Positions 10,481 through 22,257 of a stretch of DNA of 64,000 nt are shown here, piece after piece (the first letter of the stretch is position 1; each line of letters starts with the position of its first letter). A model generated the notes under the pieces. The model did no database searches and was not told the DNA's origin. It saw nothing but the letters and a program-made list of their open reading frames with translations. The translations under genes and the position numbers were made by a program. Where the stretch lies: NCBI RefSeq assembly GCF_017591425.1, contig NW_024466459.1, positions 2,728,001 to 2,792,000 on the forward strand. The letters run 5' to 3'. The stretch is from Ochotona curzoniae (Eukaryota; Chordata; Mammalia; Lagomorpha; Ochotonidae).

Positions 10481-12311
10481 TGCAGAACCTTGTTCATAAG
10501 ATACTGGCGAGGGGTGGGTGAGAGAAGGAAGAGTGTTGAGGTGTGTTGGGGGGCGGCAGGGGCCAGATGTGGGAGACCAAGCAGGTCAACTGCTCCCCGA
10601 TCCAGGTAGCACCAGACACCCCAGTCGCCACGGCAGGAGCTGGAGAGACTTGGGGATTGAGAGGGAGGGGAGGATGGGCTAGCTGGGGAGAGCTTCCTGG
10701 ATGGATGTGGGGCGCCTTGGTTGAATGTCCCGCACAGTCACATTTCTGGTGCTGACACTGGGTTACTGCTGCAGGCAGTCCTGCCAAGTGATTTTTCAAA
10801 CATTCCAAGCCTCAGGTGTTTCCCCTACTCTCCCAGTTCCTCTGCCTCTTTCATGCCCCGCCTCCTGCCCCCATCAGTGCCAGTCCCTGCCCCAAGCTCT
10901 GCTGGCTTCAGTGAAGCGCGTGGGCTGTTGTAAGGATTCCAATCCCGACCTCTTCTCTTTCTGGGAGCCGGTTTGCGCTGCTCCTCCCCTTGGCACCTGC
11001 CTGTGTTTCTCATGCCAGTGTCCTGGGTCCGATGGGGAGGAAGCCGGGCTGCACCTTAAGAAGTTGGCAGAGGGATGCTGAGAGCTCCTCTGCTTCTGGC
11101 AAGAGGAGGAGTCAGGGTCACTTTGTTTGTGGCACTTAGTTTTGCTGGCCCTGCTGCCCAAAGAAGATGGGCACCCTGTACAGGAATCAGGAACCACTGC
11201 TGTCTCACCCATGAGATTGGGTGGTTTTGCCAAGCCTAGCATCCGTGGCAGGTGCTTCTGGCCGGCCGGCGACGGAGAAATGGATGGGGGCTGGAGCGTA
11301 ATCTATAAATCAAAGGGCACAGACACCACAAGGCCACACAGGCTGAGGAACCAGCTGGGTGTGAGAAATGACATTAACATTTCTTGGCCCCCTTTCCCAC
11401 CATTGCTCTGCCTGCCCTGCCTTGCAAAATCTTAGCAGACCAAGGTTGTCATCCTGCTGGTTTGTATTCCCCCTCACCGCCCACTCTGGTGTCCTGTCTT
11501 GGGGTTGGGCACCTAGCAGGTGCCCAGTGTGTGTCTGAGTGGAATAGGAGATGTGCCTTGTTTCTTCTGTCTACCTCTGGGCCTTCTGTGGTCAGGAGCC
11601 AGGAAAAGATGAATCGCAAGCCTTGCTTTTCTTTCAGGAACAAATCCTTCTTTTAAATGAAATCTTGCATGGACGCCCACCCTCCGTACACTGGATCTCA
11701 GAAGAGCTGGCTATGGCTGAATGGGAGACTTGGAGTACCGAGACCAGTACACAGCATGCCTCACAGCCCCCCCCAGGGGACCTGGGGTCCCCTGGAATGT
11801 ACCATGAAAACCACAGTCTTGGGGCAGCTCCTAGGCTGTCAGGAAGGTCCCCTTTGCCCCATACTGCTGGGAGAAGCCAATGAGTGTGAGAAGTCAATTG
11901 GGCTGCACACGGGGAGTGGGGAGTGGCTTCTACTGGTCTTGTTTAGGTCATGGGTGAGAGGACACACGGGTGAGGGGGCAATCCACCAAGCAAGTGATCC
12001 TCACCTGTGTCCACGTGATTTGGAGTAGAAGTGGTCATCCGACAGAACCGACAGCACCTGCTCTCACCCCTCCACTTAGCGGACCATTTGGAGTCACTGA
12101 AAGGACCGTCCTTGTCTAGGAGCCAAGCCAATCGCCAACCGTGACTCTAACCAATATGGTGAGCTCGGTGGCCAACACCACCTGTGAGAAAGATACCTTT
12201 CTGTTCTGCTTTTCAAAGTCGTTTTCAGAGTCAAAAACACAGCTTCACTCATTACGCACACTCAGTACCCACTCATGGAGGGAGCAGCAAATTTCTGCTT
12301 TTGATGGAAGG
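10481..12311. other. Intergenic, no gene recognised
   Basis: Single-copy-looking sequence upstream of CACNG4. I see no SINE, no exon-like open frame with splice sites and no RNA gene. It is part of a repeat-poor zone around the promoter. Confidence 0.6.
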
Positions 12312-12337
12312 CGTGTGTGTGTGTGTGTGTGTGTGTG
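12312..12337. repeat. (GT)n microsatellite
   Basis: Pure run of about 13 GT units. Confidence 0.95.
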
Positions 12338-14743
12338 CTTATTCCATTCTCTGCTACCTCTCACTATCAGCCCCTTTGCAGCATCCGGGGAATGCGAGAA
12401 AGTGCCAAGAAACGGCAAGGTGAACTGCTTAGGTCTCCTCCTTGCAAGGTAGAAGAAGAGTCAGGTCCTAGCTCAGGTCCATGTGATTTTGATTCCAGAG
12501 TTTTTGCAGTTGGTCAGCGTCAAGTGCTGCCCCACTGTGCTCTTTATTCTTACCTGTTCTGGGAAAGGGGAGTGGGACCCCCCCAAAGAGCTTGGAGGTC
12601 CATTTGTCTGTCTGTGGACACTCTGCAGGCAGCCAGGCTTGGTCTCGGGGTGCTGAGGGGTGTGGGCTGTAGAGTCAAATAAGGACTTGACTGCCAGCAA
12701 CAGGAGCTGGGGCAAACTCAAGACTGTCTGAGCCCATTCATCACGCCTGGGCGAGCACAATTTAAGCCTGGAAATTTCTGCTCAGCGGACTACAGAACTC
12801 TAAATGGCAGGATTTCGCTGCTGCCTGAGGACCCTGGAGCCATTCTGCTGCAACACTGTCAAGTCTGATGGTAGCTCTGGCCTCTCCGGGGCAGCTGGAC
12901 ACCTGGAGTCCTCCCCCAGAAACCCTCCCCAACTGCAGGTATAAATTCTATGGGAGGAAGAGAGTCGGGCTTTTGTCTGTGTGGACAGCTAAGAAGGTGG
13001 GGTGTGGAACCTGGCTTCCCAGTCAGCCTCTCAGTGATGGGGGTGGTTCCTGATAAGTGCCATGATGCTTCACTTGGCTTTGACTATGAAGACCCAGCCT
13101 TAATGAGCTCTGGATCCTGGATAATCCCCAATCTGGGGTGAATCCCCCCACCACCCATGGCTGCTGGAGAGGACTATAGCTCTAGGCTGCACCTGCTTTG
13201 GCTTGGGGGTGCAGGGCTTCGGGGAGTGGTGTCTCCCTCCAGGGCTCCCAATGTTGCTGTGAGTAAAAGCTTTCTCTCTTAGGTCCCCTGTGTGGCACAT
13301 TTCTGGTGGGGCAGGGTGGCGATGGGGACACTTGGGGGAGCTGAAGTGACATCATCTTGAGTGGGTCAACTCCAAGGATGATTTTGAGGTTCTTAGGCAA
13401 GGCTGGGGTTGAGTCTCAGAAGGTTCCTGGGCTTGGCTTGGAGGGGAGGCTTAGCAGCAAGTCCTTTGGGATGCTCAGGAGTCCACCTGTAAGTCTTGGG
13501 ATGTGGGCACCCAGAGGCCACGCCGGTTAGCTCCTGCGCAAGGCATGGATTTCTGTTCTCGTCACTATTTCAGTCAATCCATTGAGGGAGAATACAGATC
13601 AGAAAAATGCCACTTGGCTTTTTGTGTTTCAAGTGTGTTCTGTTTTGTTTGCTTTTTTTTTTTTTTTTTTTTTTTCTGAGAGCCCATTCAAGAGGATGTG
13701 AGCTGGAGACACAGCCTTTCTTTGTCAGCTCTGCCATGGTAAATGGTGGCACACCCACAAGAAAGCCCAGGCAGAAACCCCTGGAGGTGCAGAGGGGGAG
13801 GAACCCTGGAGGCTGCCAGGTGCTCGGTGGGCCTCATTACAGTTCATTATGACCACAACCCTAGAGGGCTGCTGTCTTCACACCCTTGAACGTGCAGCTA
13901 GGCAGCCAGTGACGAATGTGAACCCAGCTCTGTCTGGAGCACAGCTGGGCTCTGTCAGCTGCTCCGCTGACAGAAGGGGCAGAGGCCACTCCCGCCTCCA
14001 CTGCTTCCTCCCCCATTCCTCCTTTACATATCTTCCCAGATGCAAGCAAGTTCAAGTGACTGTCAGAGTCACCTGGGGGGTGGGGGGGTGGAGCGGTTAC
14101 GAAATGGCTGCAAGCTAGCTGGGGCTGAGCAGGCTAGAGTGGATCTCTTGGGCAGGTGGGAGTAGAGACAATCTTGTGATGGCAGGTGCTAGAAGCCACT
14201 GGCTTTGGAAGTTCCCAACCCCCAACCTTCTCATCTTTTCCCCTGGCTCCTGCTCTCAGACAGCCCAGGGCACAGGAGCAGTCTGAGGTGTTCTGTGGGT
14301 CTTGCCAGGCAGCTCTGGGCACCTGGCATTGGCTGTTGGTCGGAGGAGGGTCCAGCGCCCCTGCTGGCAGTGTTCAACACTGACCTGCGAATGAAGCCTG
14401 CGTAGGTTTGTTCAAGATCTGCCTGTTTGCAAACCGCCTGGCCTCAAGGATTGCGCCGCCAGGCGGGTGGGAGCGAGGGCGGCCAGTCTTGCTGGGCAGG
14501 CTCCCCTGTTAGAATTTGTTCCCGAGCTGGCCCCGCTGATGGGCGTATTGATATTACCGGCATGGCTCGGCCCAAGCTTCCGGCCCAGCACGCTAGAGAG
14601 CCCGCCTGGTTATTCTGAGAACATTCTTTCAAAACACTCTCCAGGACAAACAGGCCGCAAGGTTCCTTTGTCCTCAGCCAGCCTCTGAAATGGAGCTGGC
14701 TCTCAAAGGTTGGAGCAGGACTCGGAAAAAAGGAAAGGGCCCC
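12338..14743. other. Intergenic, no gene recognised
   Basis: No recognisable gene or RNA. The only simple element is a run of about 26 T residues near 13650-13675, without an evident SINE attached. Confidence 0.55.
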
Positions 14744-14807
14744 ATGCTCTCTGCTCTGCTCTGCTCTGCTCAGCTCAGCTCAGCTCAGCTCAGCTCAGCT
14801 CAGCTCA
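14744..14807. repeat. Pentanucleotide tandem repeat (CTCTG)n / (CTCAG)n
   Basis: About four CTCTG-type units pass directly into about eight CTCAG units, a two-phase array where one base changed and then spread. Each CTCAG junction creates 'agct' and 'tcagc' words. Confidence 0.9.
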
Positions 14808-16504
14808 GGGCTGAGGCCTTTGAAAACCTGGAGGGGAGGGAAGGAGAGGGGGCCGCGGGAGGGGGAAGCTGGTCAGTGGCTCATTCTTCAACTCACGGCT
14901 GAGTTGGTGCTTCTAGCAAAACACAGCGTTCATTTCCTAAAATATCCCAGCCCTGGGCAAGAGCTGCAAGACAAGGCAGCGTGGCACGGGCAACTTGGCA
15001 ACTGTGTGCCTGGCTGCCCAAGGAGAATTTTCCTTCCGGGAAGGTCCCTTACCTTGGCCTTCGGAATCCCACCTTCCTTTTCATGTCGTGGCCGCCCACC
15101 TCTGTGACTCTCAGCTGCCTGCTCAGGCTTTGGGGAGTGGTGACAGAGCAGGCTGGCCACTGTAGGTGTCTTCCTGGGTTATGGAGAGCCATTCTTTTGT
15201 CTTCTGCCTCCTCCAGTGCCTGGTCCTGCCCCTGGGTGCCACAGAGGAGCTCTGGGCTTGCTGCTTTTCCCATCCAGTATCTGTGGAGAAGGTGGGAGGG
15301 GAAAGTCCTGCTTTGTTGTGTGCGGCTGTGTGGCTTTGGACCAGTGGCTGTGGTTCTCTGAGCTCTGGTACAACGGAAACAGAGGTATCTGCCTCCAGGG
15401 ATTAGGTTACCAAGGGTGGAAGCCCCAGAAATGTGAATGGTTGTGTTTGCTGAGGCTCTACTCCCAATGCCTTGACATGTACAGTCTTCCTGTAATTTTG
15501 TCCAACAATCTCTGAGCCAGAGTCAATGACTGGTGTCATTCCATCAAAGAGCTGCTAAAGGCATGGGGAGAGCAGGGAGATGGCGTGCCCGGTCTGGTGC
15601 TTCTGCAGCCTGACTCTAGAACCCATACTTGTCATTTTGAGTTGGAGATGCACTGAATACCTGGTCATTTTTACTAGCTTCCTTGCTAGTACTGCCAGAA
15701 AATGACACGTCTGTTGCTTGGTCCCCTCCCCTAACCCCCAGCAAGCTGCTGACTTCACCAAATTCAGCTGCTCATTTTTATATAAACCCACCCAGAAACA
15801 TATATATATCTATGTATATATATGTTCATATATATTCAACCCAGAAACATTGGCTTATTCTCCAAGGAAGCCCCTGAATTGGTTTTAAAGAACTGATGAG
15901 GGTGGATCTTCTGCATGGAAGACATTATGAAACTCCTTGCTGCCAGTTACCAAAACTTTGCATTCTCCTCCCATTCAGAGAGCGGCAGCACTGCATGGTA
16001 TATGAGGATGGAGGCTGATTACACAGCGCTTAAGACACTGCTTCGCAAGCTATTGATGGTAGAGTGGTACCTGCCAGGTGAAGTGATTGTGCCCCTAGAA
16101 GGGACCAAGGGACCAAGAACCTGATATAGGGTTTGTCATATAGGCAAGGTGGTGTGGCATCAGCAGATGCACATAATAGGACCTGAGATACTTAATTATT
16201 GTCTGCATCAATGATGCACCCAAGACCCTGGGGTCCTGCTCAGGGGGGCTGCAGAGTCATTGGGTCTTCTTTCACATCTGTCCTAAGCACCAGCCCCTTG
16301 GCATTGTCAGTGTGTGTGCTGGACTCTCCTTCATCCTAGCCTGGCCCAAGGCAGCCCCAGGCAGTGTGAGTTCTCAGACACCGGCTGCTGACTCTGCTGT
16401 AGGTTGGATCTGGGTACAGACCATTTCCAGATGTACAGAGGATAGGTAAAAGAATTGGCTATTGGAGGCAGAGTTTTGAATGCTGTGTAGCCTTTAAAAT
16501 TAAA
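14808..16504. other. Intergenic, one MIR and an AT-rich tract
   Basis: A forward MIR-like piece lies near 15310-15420 (a 'gtgtggctttggaccagt' line followed by a 'tctgagctctggtacaacgg' line). A TA-rich alternating tract lies at about 15798-15838. Otherwise nothing is recognised. Confidence 0.5.
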
Positions 16505-16840
16505 AACTGGGGCTCTGGTGCACTAACTTAGCGGCTGAAGTCCTCGTCTTGCATATGTTGGAATCCCACATGGGTGTCAGTTCATATCCTGGTGGTCCTA
16601 CTTGCCATCCAGCTTCCTGCTTGTGACCTGGGAAAGCAGTCGAGGATGGTCCAAAGCGTTGGGACCCTGCACCCGTGTGGGAGACCTGGAGAATGTTCCT
16701 GGCTCCTGGCTTCAGATTGGCTCAGCTCTAGCCATTGTGGCCACTTGAGGAGTGAATCATCAGATGGAAGATCTTCCTCTCTGTCTCTCCTCCTCTCTCT
16801 CTATATCTGACTTTCCAATAAAAATGTCTTTTAAAAGATT
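16505..16840 (+). repeat. C-SINE, forward, near full length
   Basis: One of the cleanest copies. It has the tRNA-like head ('cttagcggctgaagtcctcg'), body ('gggaaagcagtcgaggatgg', 'gaccctgcacccgtgtggga', 'ctcctggcttcagattggct'), the 'ggagtgaatcatcagatgga' line, a CT-rich part and an 'aataaaaa' tail. The wording matches my memory of pika more than rabbit C-SINEs and is the main basis for the organism call. Confidence 0.9.
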
Positions 16841-18331
16841 CAAAAATTAATATTCTTTGGTGCTGTATCTGTACGGACACAGGTGTTGGAATATACCTGG
16901 ATGGTGTCCTCTTGAAGATTGGATCAGTCTGCCATCGCCTGTGTCCCCAGAGGGGAAGCTCTGAGGCAATTCTGCAAAGAAGGAAGGCAGCAGGTCAGCA
17001 TCCCCTGGAGCCAGGCACAGCTGCTTCCAGCTCCCTTGCCTGCGCTGCTGTGTGCCCCACACCATCTTGTCTTATTTCAGGAAATGGGTTCTGGATGAAC
17101 AGCAGCTGTAATTGGTTGAAACACCTTACAAGAAAGTTGGTATTATTTCCATTTTATAGATGTTGCAATTGAGGCTATGAGAGGGCAAATCAGGTATTCC
17201 AGGTTGTAGCTAATAAGCCCAAGAGTTGGGCTTTTCATTTAGGACTGTGATGAAAACATTCTTCCCACAGTTCAAACGGTTTTCAACCCTGTGTGTTCTT
17301 GACAAGGGCTTGGGAGATTCTAGATGCTCTGGCCACTCTGCTATTATAGGGCCTAGGCAGCAACAGTCTCAGAATTCCCAAATGGGAATCCTGGGACACG
17401 AGGCTGAGATACCTCTGAGTCCAGGTTCTCCTGAAATGTACCTGATATTCTGCTGAATTCGTCACACACAGATGCAGCCTGATTCAGTGTCTGGGAGCTA
17501 ACAGAGGCCCTCCGGAGGGCTGGGGGTTCCTGGCACCAGTGTGGTTGAGGGTGCCCATTGGCAGCTGTTTGTGATAGGGGAGATTCATTCAGGCATGCTT
17601 GGCCTCTTCCAGCTGTGCCATCCAGCCCATGCTCTCTGCCTGCTGGTATGGATCCTGCCATATTTCTGCCTTCCCACCCCACCATGCAGGAAGGCCATGC
17701 CCATCAGGGAGGACCAGACAGGGCTCTGCTGCCACCAGGGAGAGAGCCAGATCACTTCTTCCACCTGCCTGCTCCAGGACTGTTGGAGCCTGCTGGGCAG
17801 CTTACGATTGTCTGGGAGCTTCCCCTGGGGGTGCTTCCCTTGGGGAGCTACGGTGGTGGTCGACTTAAGGGGCATGAAGGATGGGAGGTGGAATGAGGGC
17901 ATGGGATGTTCCTGAGGGTCCTGGCTCACATGGAGTCTTGGAGCCTCCAGGCTGTCCAGTGGCAGACAACTTGCTTTCTTAGGATGCCCAGCTCCATCCT
18001 CTGGGGGCTTCCTGGAGGCAGTGAGCCGGGGTTGGGGGGTTCTCATGCTGCCAGCCTGCGACTCCTCCTCCCTCTGCCTCGGCCGATTCCCAACAACGCG
18101 CCCGCTGCTCTTGCCAACCGAGCCAGATGCTGCTTTGGGGAAAATACCTTCTGGAGTTTGTTGTCTGAACCCTCCCAGCTGACACCCACGGTGGAGAAGA
18201 CGTGTCAGGATAAATGGGAAATCATGTCATAAATATTTGAATAAAGGCAACAAGGAAAAGACCCAAACAACAACAACAATAGCAAAAGCCACAGAGGTAA
18301 ATCCTTCCCCCAGTCCCAGCCATCACATTGC

Positions 18332-18334
<3 letters not shown>
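16841..18334. other. Intergenic, one MIR fragment
   Basis: A MIR-like core ('tatttccattttatagatgt', 'gaggctatgagagggcaaat') sits at about 17135-17215 in reverse orientation. No gene is recognised in the remainder. Confidence 0.5.

Positions 18335-18375
<41 letters not shown>
18335..18375. repeat. (CTG)13 trinucleotide repeat
   Basis: Thirteen uninterrupted CTG units plus CT, ending in CTAGCAG. On the minus strand the run reads CAG and encodes serine or glutamine in meaningless frames. No exon context is seen. Confidence 0.95.
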
Positions 18376-18744
18376 AGCAGAGGAGGGAGGCAGGCTGTTA
18401 GCACTCACCCACTGGTAGTGGGTTTCTACTAGCGCACCTGCTGCACCCACAGTGCTGGGTTCTGCAGGCTGCTGGCATCCAGGGTGCCTTGACTCAGCCC
18501 ATGGGGCCCCAGGAGAGGGTAGGTCTTCTAGGACCTGCGGCTGGAAGCTGTGGAGCAAGTGCAGATGCTGCACTGACCTGCAGGCAGGGGAGGGAGGCCT
18601 GCCCTTTATCCATAATGCATAATTGTGTCTTTAAACTCAACTGCCTGGGGACTTTATTATAAGTGGAGCACAGACTAAAGTGGCTTTTAGGGGCATGTCT
18701 GGGAGATGAGTGAAGAGGCCTCAAGGGGCTGAGGCGCTTGTGGG

Positions 18745-19050
18745 ATGGTGCTGGCGAGAGAGAAAGAGAAAAACGAGGGGGATGTCTTTCATTTGCTGGT
18801 TCACTTCCCAAATAGCCTTCACAGCCAGGTCCTGGCCAGGCTGAAGCCAGGAGACAGGAACTCCATCTATTTTTTCCCACATGAGTGGTTAGGGTCTCTA
18901 ACACTTGGGCCATCTCCCGCTGCCTTCTGAGGCATAATCAGCAGGATGTTAGGATGGGAGCAGAGTGACTGGGACTCTAAATGGTACCCTGATATGGAAT
19001 GTAGGTGTCTCAAGCAGCTGCTTACCTTGCTGTGCCACCATGATCCATGT
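18745..19050 (-). repeat. C-SINE, reverse orientation
   Basis: It contains 'catttgctggttcacttccc', 'aggctgaagccaggagacag', the 'acttgggccatctcccgctg' block and a head with 'caagcagctgcttaccttgc' followed by 'tgtgccacc'. Old and diverged. Confidence 0.75.
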
Positions 19051-19776
19051 GGACGACCAGGATGGAGTTCTGGGCTCCTGCCTGGCCCTGCTGTTGTGGG
19101 CAGTGCTGAGGGAGTGAGCTAGCAGGGAGAGGAAGAGGGAGAGCACTCAGTGTAAGTCCTTTGTCTTCACTTTACAAATCAAATGGAAGCGAATAAACAA
19201 AACAAATGCAGAAAACTCTGGGAAACTCCATCTTGAGTAGAGAGAAGTTTGGTTTATTGCTGTGGTTAACTTGGAAAGGAAGCTGCTGGGAAATCTTCGA
19301 AGGGCCCATTGTGCCCTGCACAAGGTCCCCTTCTGCTCTAGGGTCCTCTTGTCCTGGGCTAGATGGGGCAGAGCAGGTGCACACACAAACCTCTCCTCCT
19401 TGGTAGTTGGTGCATGTGTGTGTTCATCATAGCAGAAGGGGCTTGGTGAGGTGGGGAGGAGACTGCTTGTGAGCTAAGGTGTGTGTGAGGAGGTATCTGT
19501 CTCTAGGCACAATGACCTTGACAATGATTCTCAAGCAGTAACTCTTGTGGATCTGTCTCCTCCTCATGGCTTCTGGCAGGGGTAGCCAGGTGAGAGGCCT
19601 TGTGGGCAGGGCATAGCACCAACACCGATTCTTGTCCCAGTGGGAGGAGCTCATACCAATGAAACTGGATGGGCATTCACCTCGGGCATGGCAGATCTGC
19701 TTTTAGCTGTAACTGCAAGCTCTTGGCAGTTCATGGGTGGTGAGGCATTGCCACTGGAAAAGCTGTGTTCTGGATG

Positions 19777-20057
<281 letters not shown>

Positions 20058-20068
20058 CTTCCTCCCTT

Positions 20069-20380
20069 CAAGATTTATTTTTATTAGAAAGGCAGATTTT
20101 TACAGAGACAAGGAGAGAGAAAAAGATCTTCCATCTACTGACTCAATTCCCAAGTAGCTGCAATGACCAGAGCTGAGCTGACCTGAAGTTAGGAGCCAGG
20201 AGCTTCTTCTGGGTCTCCCATGCAGGTGCAAGGTCCTGAGGTTTTTTTGGGCCATCCTCGACTGCTTTCCCAGGCCACAAGCATGGATCTGGAAGGAAAG
20301 TAGGGAAGTAGAGCAGCCAGGACATGAACCAGTGCCCATATGGGATCACAGTGTAGCCAGTGGACCCATCATGTCAGGCC
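20069..20380 (-). repeat. C-SINE, reverse, full length
   Basis: 'aagatttatttttattagaa', 'aaaagatcttccatctactg', 'tgacctgaagttaggagcca', 'cctcgactgctttcccaggc' and a head near 'cagtgtagccagtggaccca' are all present. Its 5' end abuts the 14-bp repeat that flanks the U2 fragment. Confidence 0.9.
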
Positions 20381-20394
20381 CTCTGGTGTGTTTC
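20381..20394. repeat. Target-site duplication, left copy (U2 insertion)
   Basis: 'ctctggtgtgtttc' is identical to 20427-20440 and directly borders the U2-derived insert. Confidence 0.85.
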
Positions 20395-20426
20395 ACTTGA
20401 TCTTAGCCAAAAGGCCAAGAAGCAAT
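20395..20426 (-). pseudogene. RNU2: 3'-truncated U2 snRNA retrocopy (nt 1-32)
   Basis: On the minus strand these 32 bases match the first 32 nt of U2 snRNA with two differences, both C-to-T changes at CpG sites, as expected from methylation decay. The 'ggccttttggctaagatcaa' word of U2 is intact. A perfect 14-bp direct repeat flanks the insert on both sides, and there is no poly(A). The inferred nick, TTTC/TA, is close to the L1 endonuclease preference TTTT/AA. One base of microhomology (G) at the 3' junction would also fit U2 position 33. This is a retrotransposed fragment and not a functional U2 gene: promoter, Sm site and 3' box are absent. Confidence 0.9.
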
Positions 20427-20440
20427 CTCTGGTGTGTTTC
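20427..20440. repeat. Target-site duplication, right copy (U2 insertion)
   Basis: 'ctctggtgtgtttc', the exact second copy of 20381-20394. It is followed by 'taaagg', giving TTTC/TA at the presumed nick. Confidence 0.85.
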
Positions 20441-20452
20441 TAAAGGGGCAAT

Positions 20453-20476
20453 GGAGAGAGAGAGAGAGAGAGAGAG
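20453..20476. repeat. (GA)n microsatellite
   Basis: Run of about eleven GA units. Confidence 0.9.
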
Positions 20477-20626
20477 ATGGCAGAAGTAGGCACCCCCAGA
20501 ACTGACTGCAAACGCTGGGCTTCCAGGGGGTTCACTGGGCCCTCGTTGCATTTACCTGCATCCTCCTTGAGTAAAAGCTGTGGAGAACAGGTGTGCTCCC
20601 CGATACACTCCCCGGCTGGTGGATGG

Positions 20627-20970
20627 GGTGAGTTGAATTATGCTCCTTTTGCCGTCCCAACCCCCATAGAGGTGCCTGTGCCCCAAGCCATTTCAACCTC
20701 CAGTGTGACCTTGTGTAGACAAGGGTCTTTGTCAGTGTAAGCAAGTTAAGGGTCTTGAGACCACCCTGCACCTGCAAGCTCAGGGTGGTCAACAGTAGTC
20801 AGCGGCCCCACAGCCAGGCTGGATGTAGAGTCGACCCTCTTCAGAGCCTTCACCTTCCTCTCCAGCTTTTGAGCTCCAAAGCTGTGAGAAAGCACATTGC
20901 TGTTGTTTCAAGTGTGTGGTCATTTGTCATAGGACCCCTGAGACTGCTGTATGTGTGGGTACTTTAAAAA
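20627..20970 (+). repeat. MaLR/ERVL-type solo LTR remnant (MLT1-like)
   Basis: The order 'gttgaattatgctcc', 'tgaccttgtgtagacaaggg', 'gcaagttaagggtcttgaga' and finally 'gctgtgagaaagcacattgc' with 'tgttgtttcaa' parallels old mammalian MLT1-class LTRs. No internal retroviral genes are seen next to it. Diverged and non-functional. The family name is from memory of the consensus. Confidence 0.55.
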
Positions 20971-21005
20971 AAGCTCCTGGAAATGGATGTAAGGATTTAT
21001 ATTGG

Positions 21006-21060
21006 GGGCCAGTGTTGTAGCATGCTGAATAAAGCTGCTGCCTGCAACAGCAGCGTCCTA
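21006..21060 (+). repeat. C-SINE head fragment
   Basis: Only the tRNA-like head is present ('ggggccagtgttgtagcatg', 'aaagctgctgcctgcaacag'). It stops abruptly before the body, so the copy is broken at its 3' side. The following 21061-21165 is A/T-rich with a possible old LINE 3'-end character. Confidence 0.65.
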
Positions 21061-21165
21061 CAATAATTAAACTAGAAATCTTTAAAAATAAAATAGACTT
21101 TATTTTGATACAAAAATATTGATGTGTAGTTTTCTCATAATATGCATTTTTGTTGAACTTTGTTT

Positions 21166-21500
21166 AAAAAAATCTATTTTTATGGATTTGAAAGGTAGAG
21201 TTACAGAAAGGGAGAGACAAACGACAGACAGAGAAAGAGATCTTCCATCTGCCGATTCACTTCCCAAATAGCAGAGTGCCTAGGGCTGGGCAGTCTGAAG
21301 CCAGGAGTCAGGAGCTTCTTCTGGGTTTCCCATCTGGGTGCGGGGGGCCCCAAAGACGTGGGCCATCTTGTGCTACTTTCCCAGGTGCATCAGTAGGGAG
21401 CTGGATTAGAAGTGGAGCAGCTGGAACTCAAACCAGAGCCCATATAGGATGCTGGAATTGTGGGTGGCAGGGACCCAAAGGCTTCAACCACTACCTGCTG
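21166..21500 (-). repeat. C-SINE, reverse orientation
   Basis: 'gatttgaaaggtagagttac', 'gatcttccatctgccgattc', 'ctgaagccaggagtcaggag', the 'gggtgcggggggccccaaag' block and a head 'aaccactacctgctgccgcc' are in order. Confidence 0.9.
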
Positions 21501-21519
21501 CCGCCCAAACTCTAAGTCA

Positions 21520-21590
21520 GTCAGGAGCTGCAGATGGGAACCGGACCCAGGAGCACTGATGTGGGGACACAGGTGTCTTCACTTCCAGGC
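21520..21590 (-). repeat. Partial C-SINE (second subtype)
   Basis: 'gatgggaaccggacccagga' and 'gatgtggggacacaggtgtc' match the head side of another reverse C-SINE variant. The rest is missing, so a nested or truncated copy is likely. Confidence 0.45.
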
Positions 21591-21609
21591 TCAATGCCAG
21601 TCCTTCAAC

Positions 21610-21905
21610 CTGAATCTCATGATCTCCCCTTCAAGGCATGCCCTCAAGAAGGCCTTTCTGGACCCCCAGAGGGTGGGGAGTGCTGCGTCTGCTTTCTCGG
21701 GCACTTCGCAGTGGAGTTCTTTTGCCCACGAGGAACATGGAGGATTTGAATGTGGTCGTGTTTGATATCTGCTTTTCTTGCCCTCGGCAGAGCCTGGGAG
21801 GGCCTGTCCGTATCTGTTTTGCTCAGTTCATACCCTTTAGCTGCCTGAAGCATAGGGTCTTCTGGCATACATCAATGCTTGATAAATATCTGTCGAGTGG
21901 TAAAA
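21610..21905 (+). repeat. L2 LINE 3'-end remnant
   Basis: The order 'ctcaagaaggcctttctgga', a middle 'cagagcctgggagggcctgt' and 'tgcttgataaatatctgtcg' near the end parallels the L2 3' region ('ccttcc..gacc', 'gagggcaggga', 'caataaatatttgttga'). Confidence 0.55.
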
Positions 21906-22257
21906 TCGAAGAATCTGCTTCCTGAGTCTTACAAAGGAGGAGGGGGCGTCACCAATAATCCACACCTGTGCGGTGGACAGGTCGGCTTTCAAGATGCTAC
22001 AAGCTTAATATCTCCCGACAGCAGGTTTGGAAAAGTAATTATTTCGTTTTGCTCTCTCCTCCCAGAGCCTTGCTTTTCAAGTTTGTTTGTTTCCTGTTGG
22101 ATAAATGTGTGTGTTAACCCTTGGGGTGGCCATGTCGGGGAAGGGTCTGCTGCTTTCGTAAAGAGTGGGCTTGCAGAAGCCAGACATCCAGAAGGGGGAA
22201 AGTTCCCATCAAACACAACATCTGAGCAAAGTTAAAATGCACTTGCAGAAATAAATT

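Noticed and set aside
9297..10499. 400-codon open frame on the plus strand across the CACNG4 CpG island
   Set aside because: GC-rich islands lack stop codons. The frame is antisense to a well-recognised exon and gives low-complexity Pro/Arg/Ala sequence.
14343..14361. Possible CTCF site 'ccagcgcccctgctggcag'
   Set aside because: On the minus strand it reads CCAGCAGGGGCGC, one G short of the CTCF core.
18222..18573. Poly-Ser/poly-Ala frames over (CTG)13
   Set aside because: No exon signals; the frames exist only because the repeat lacks stops.
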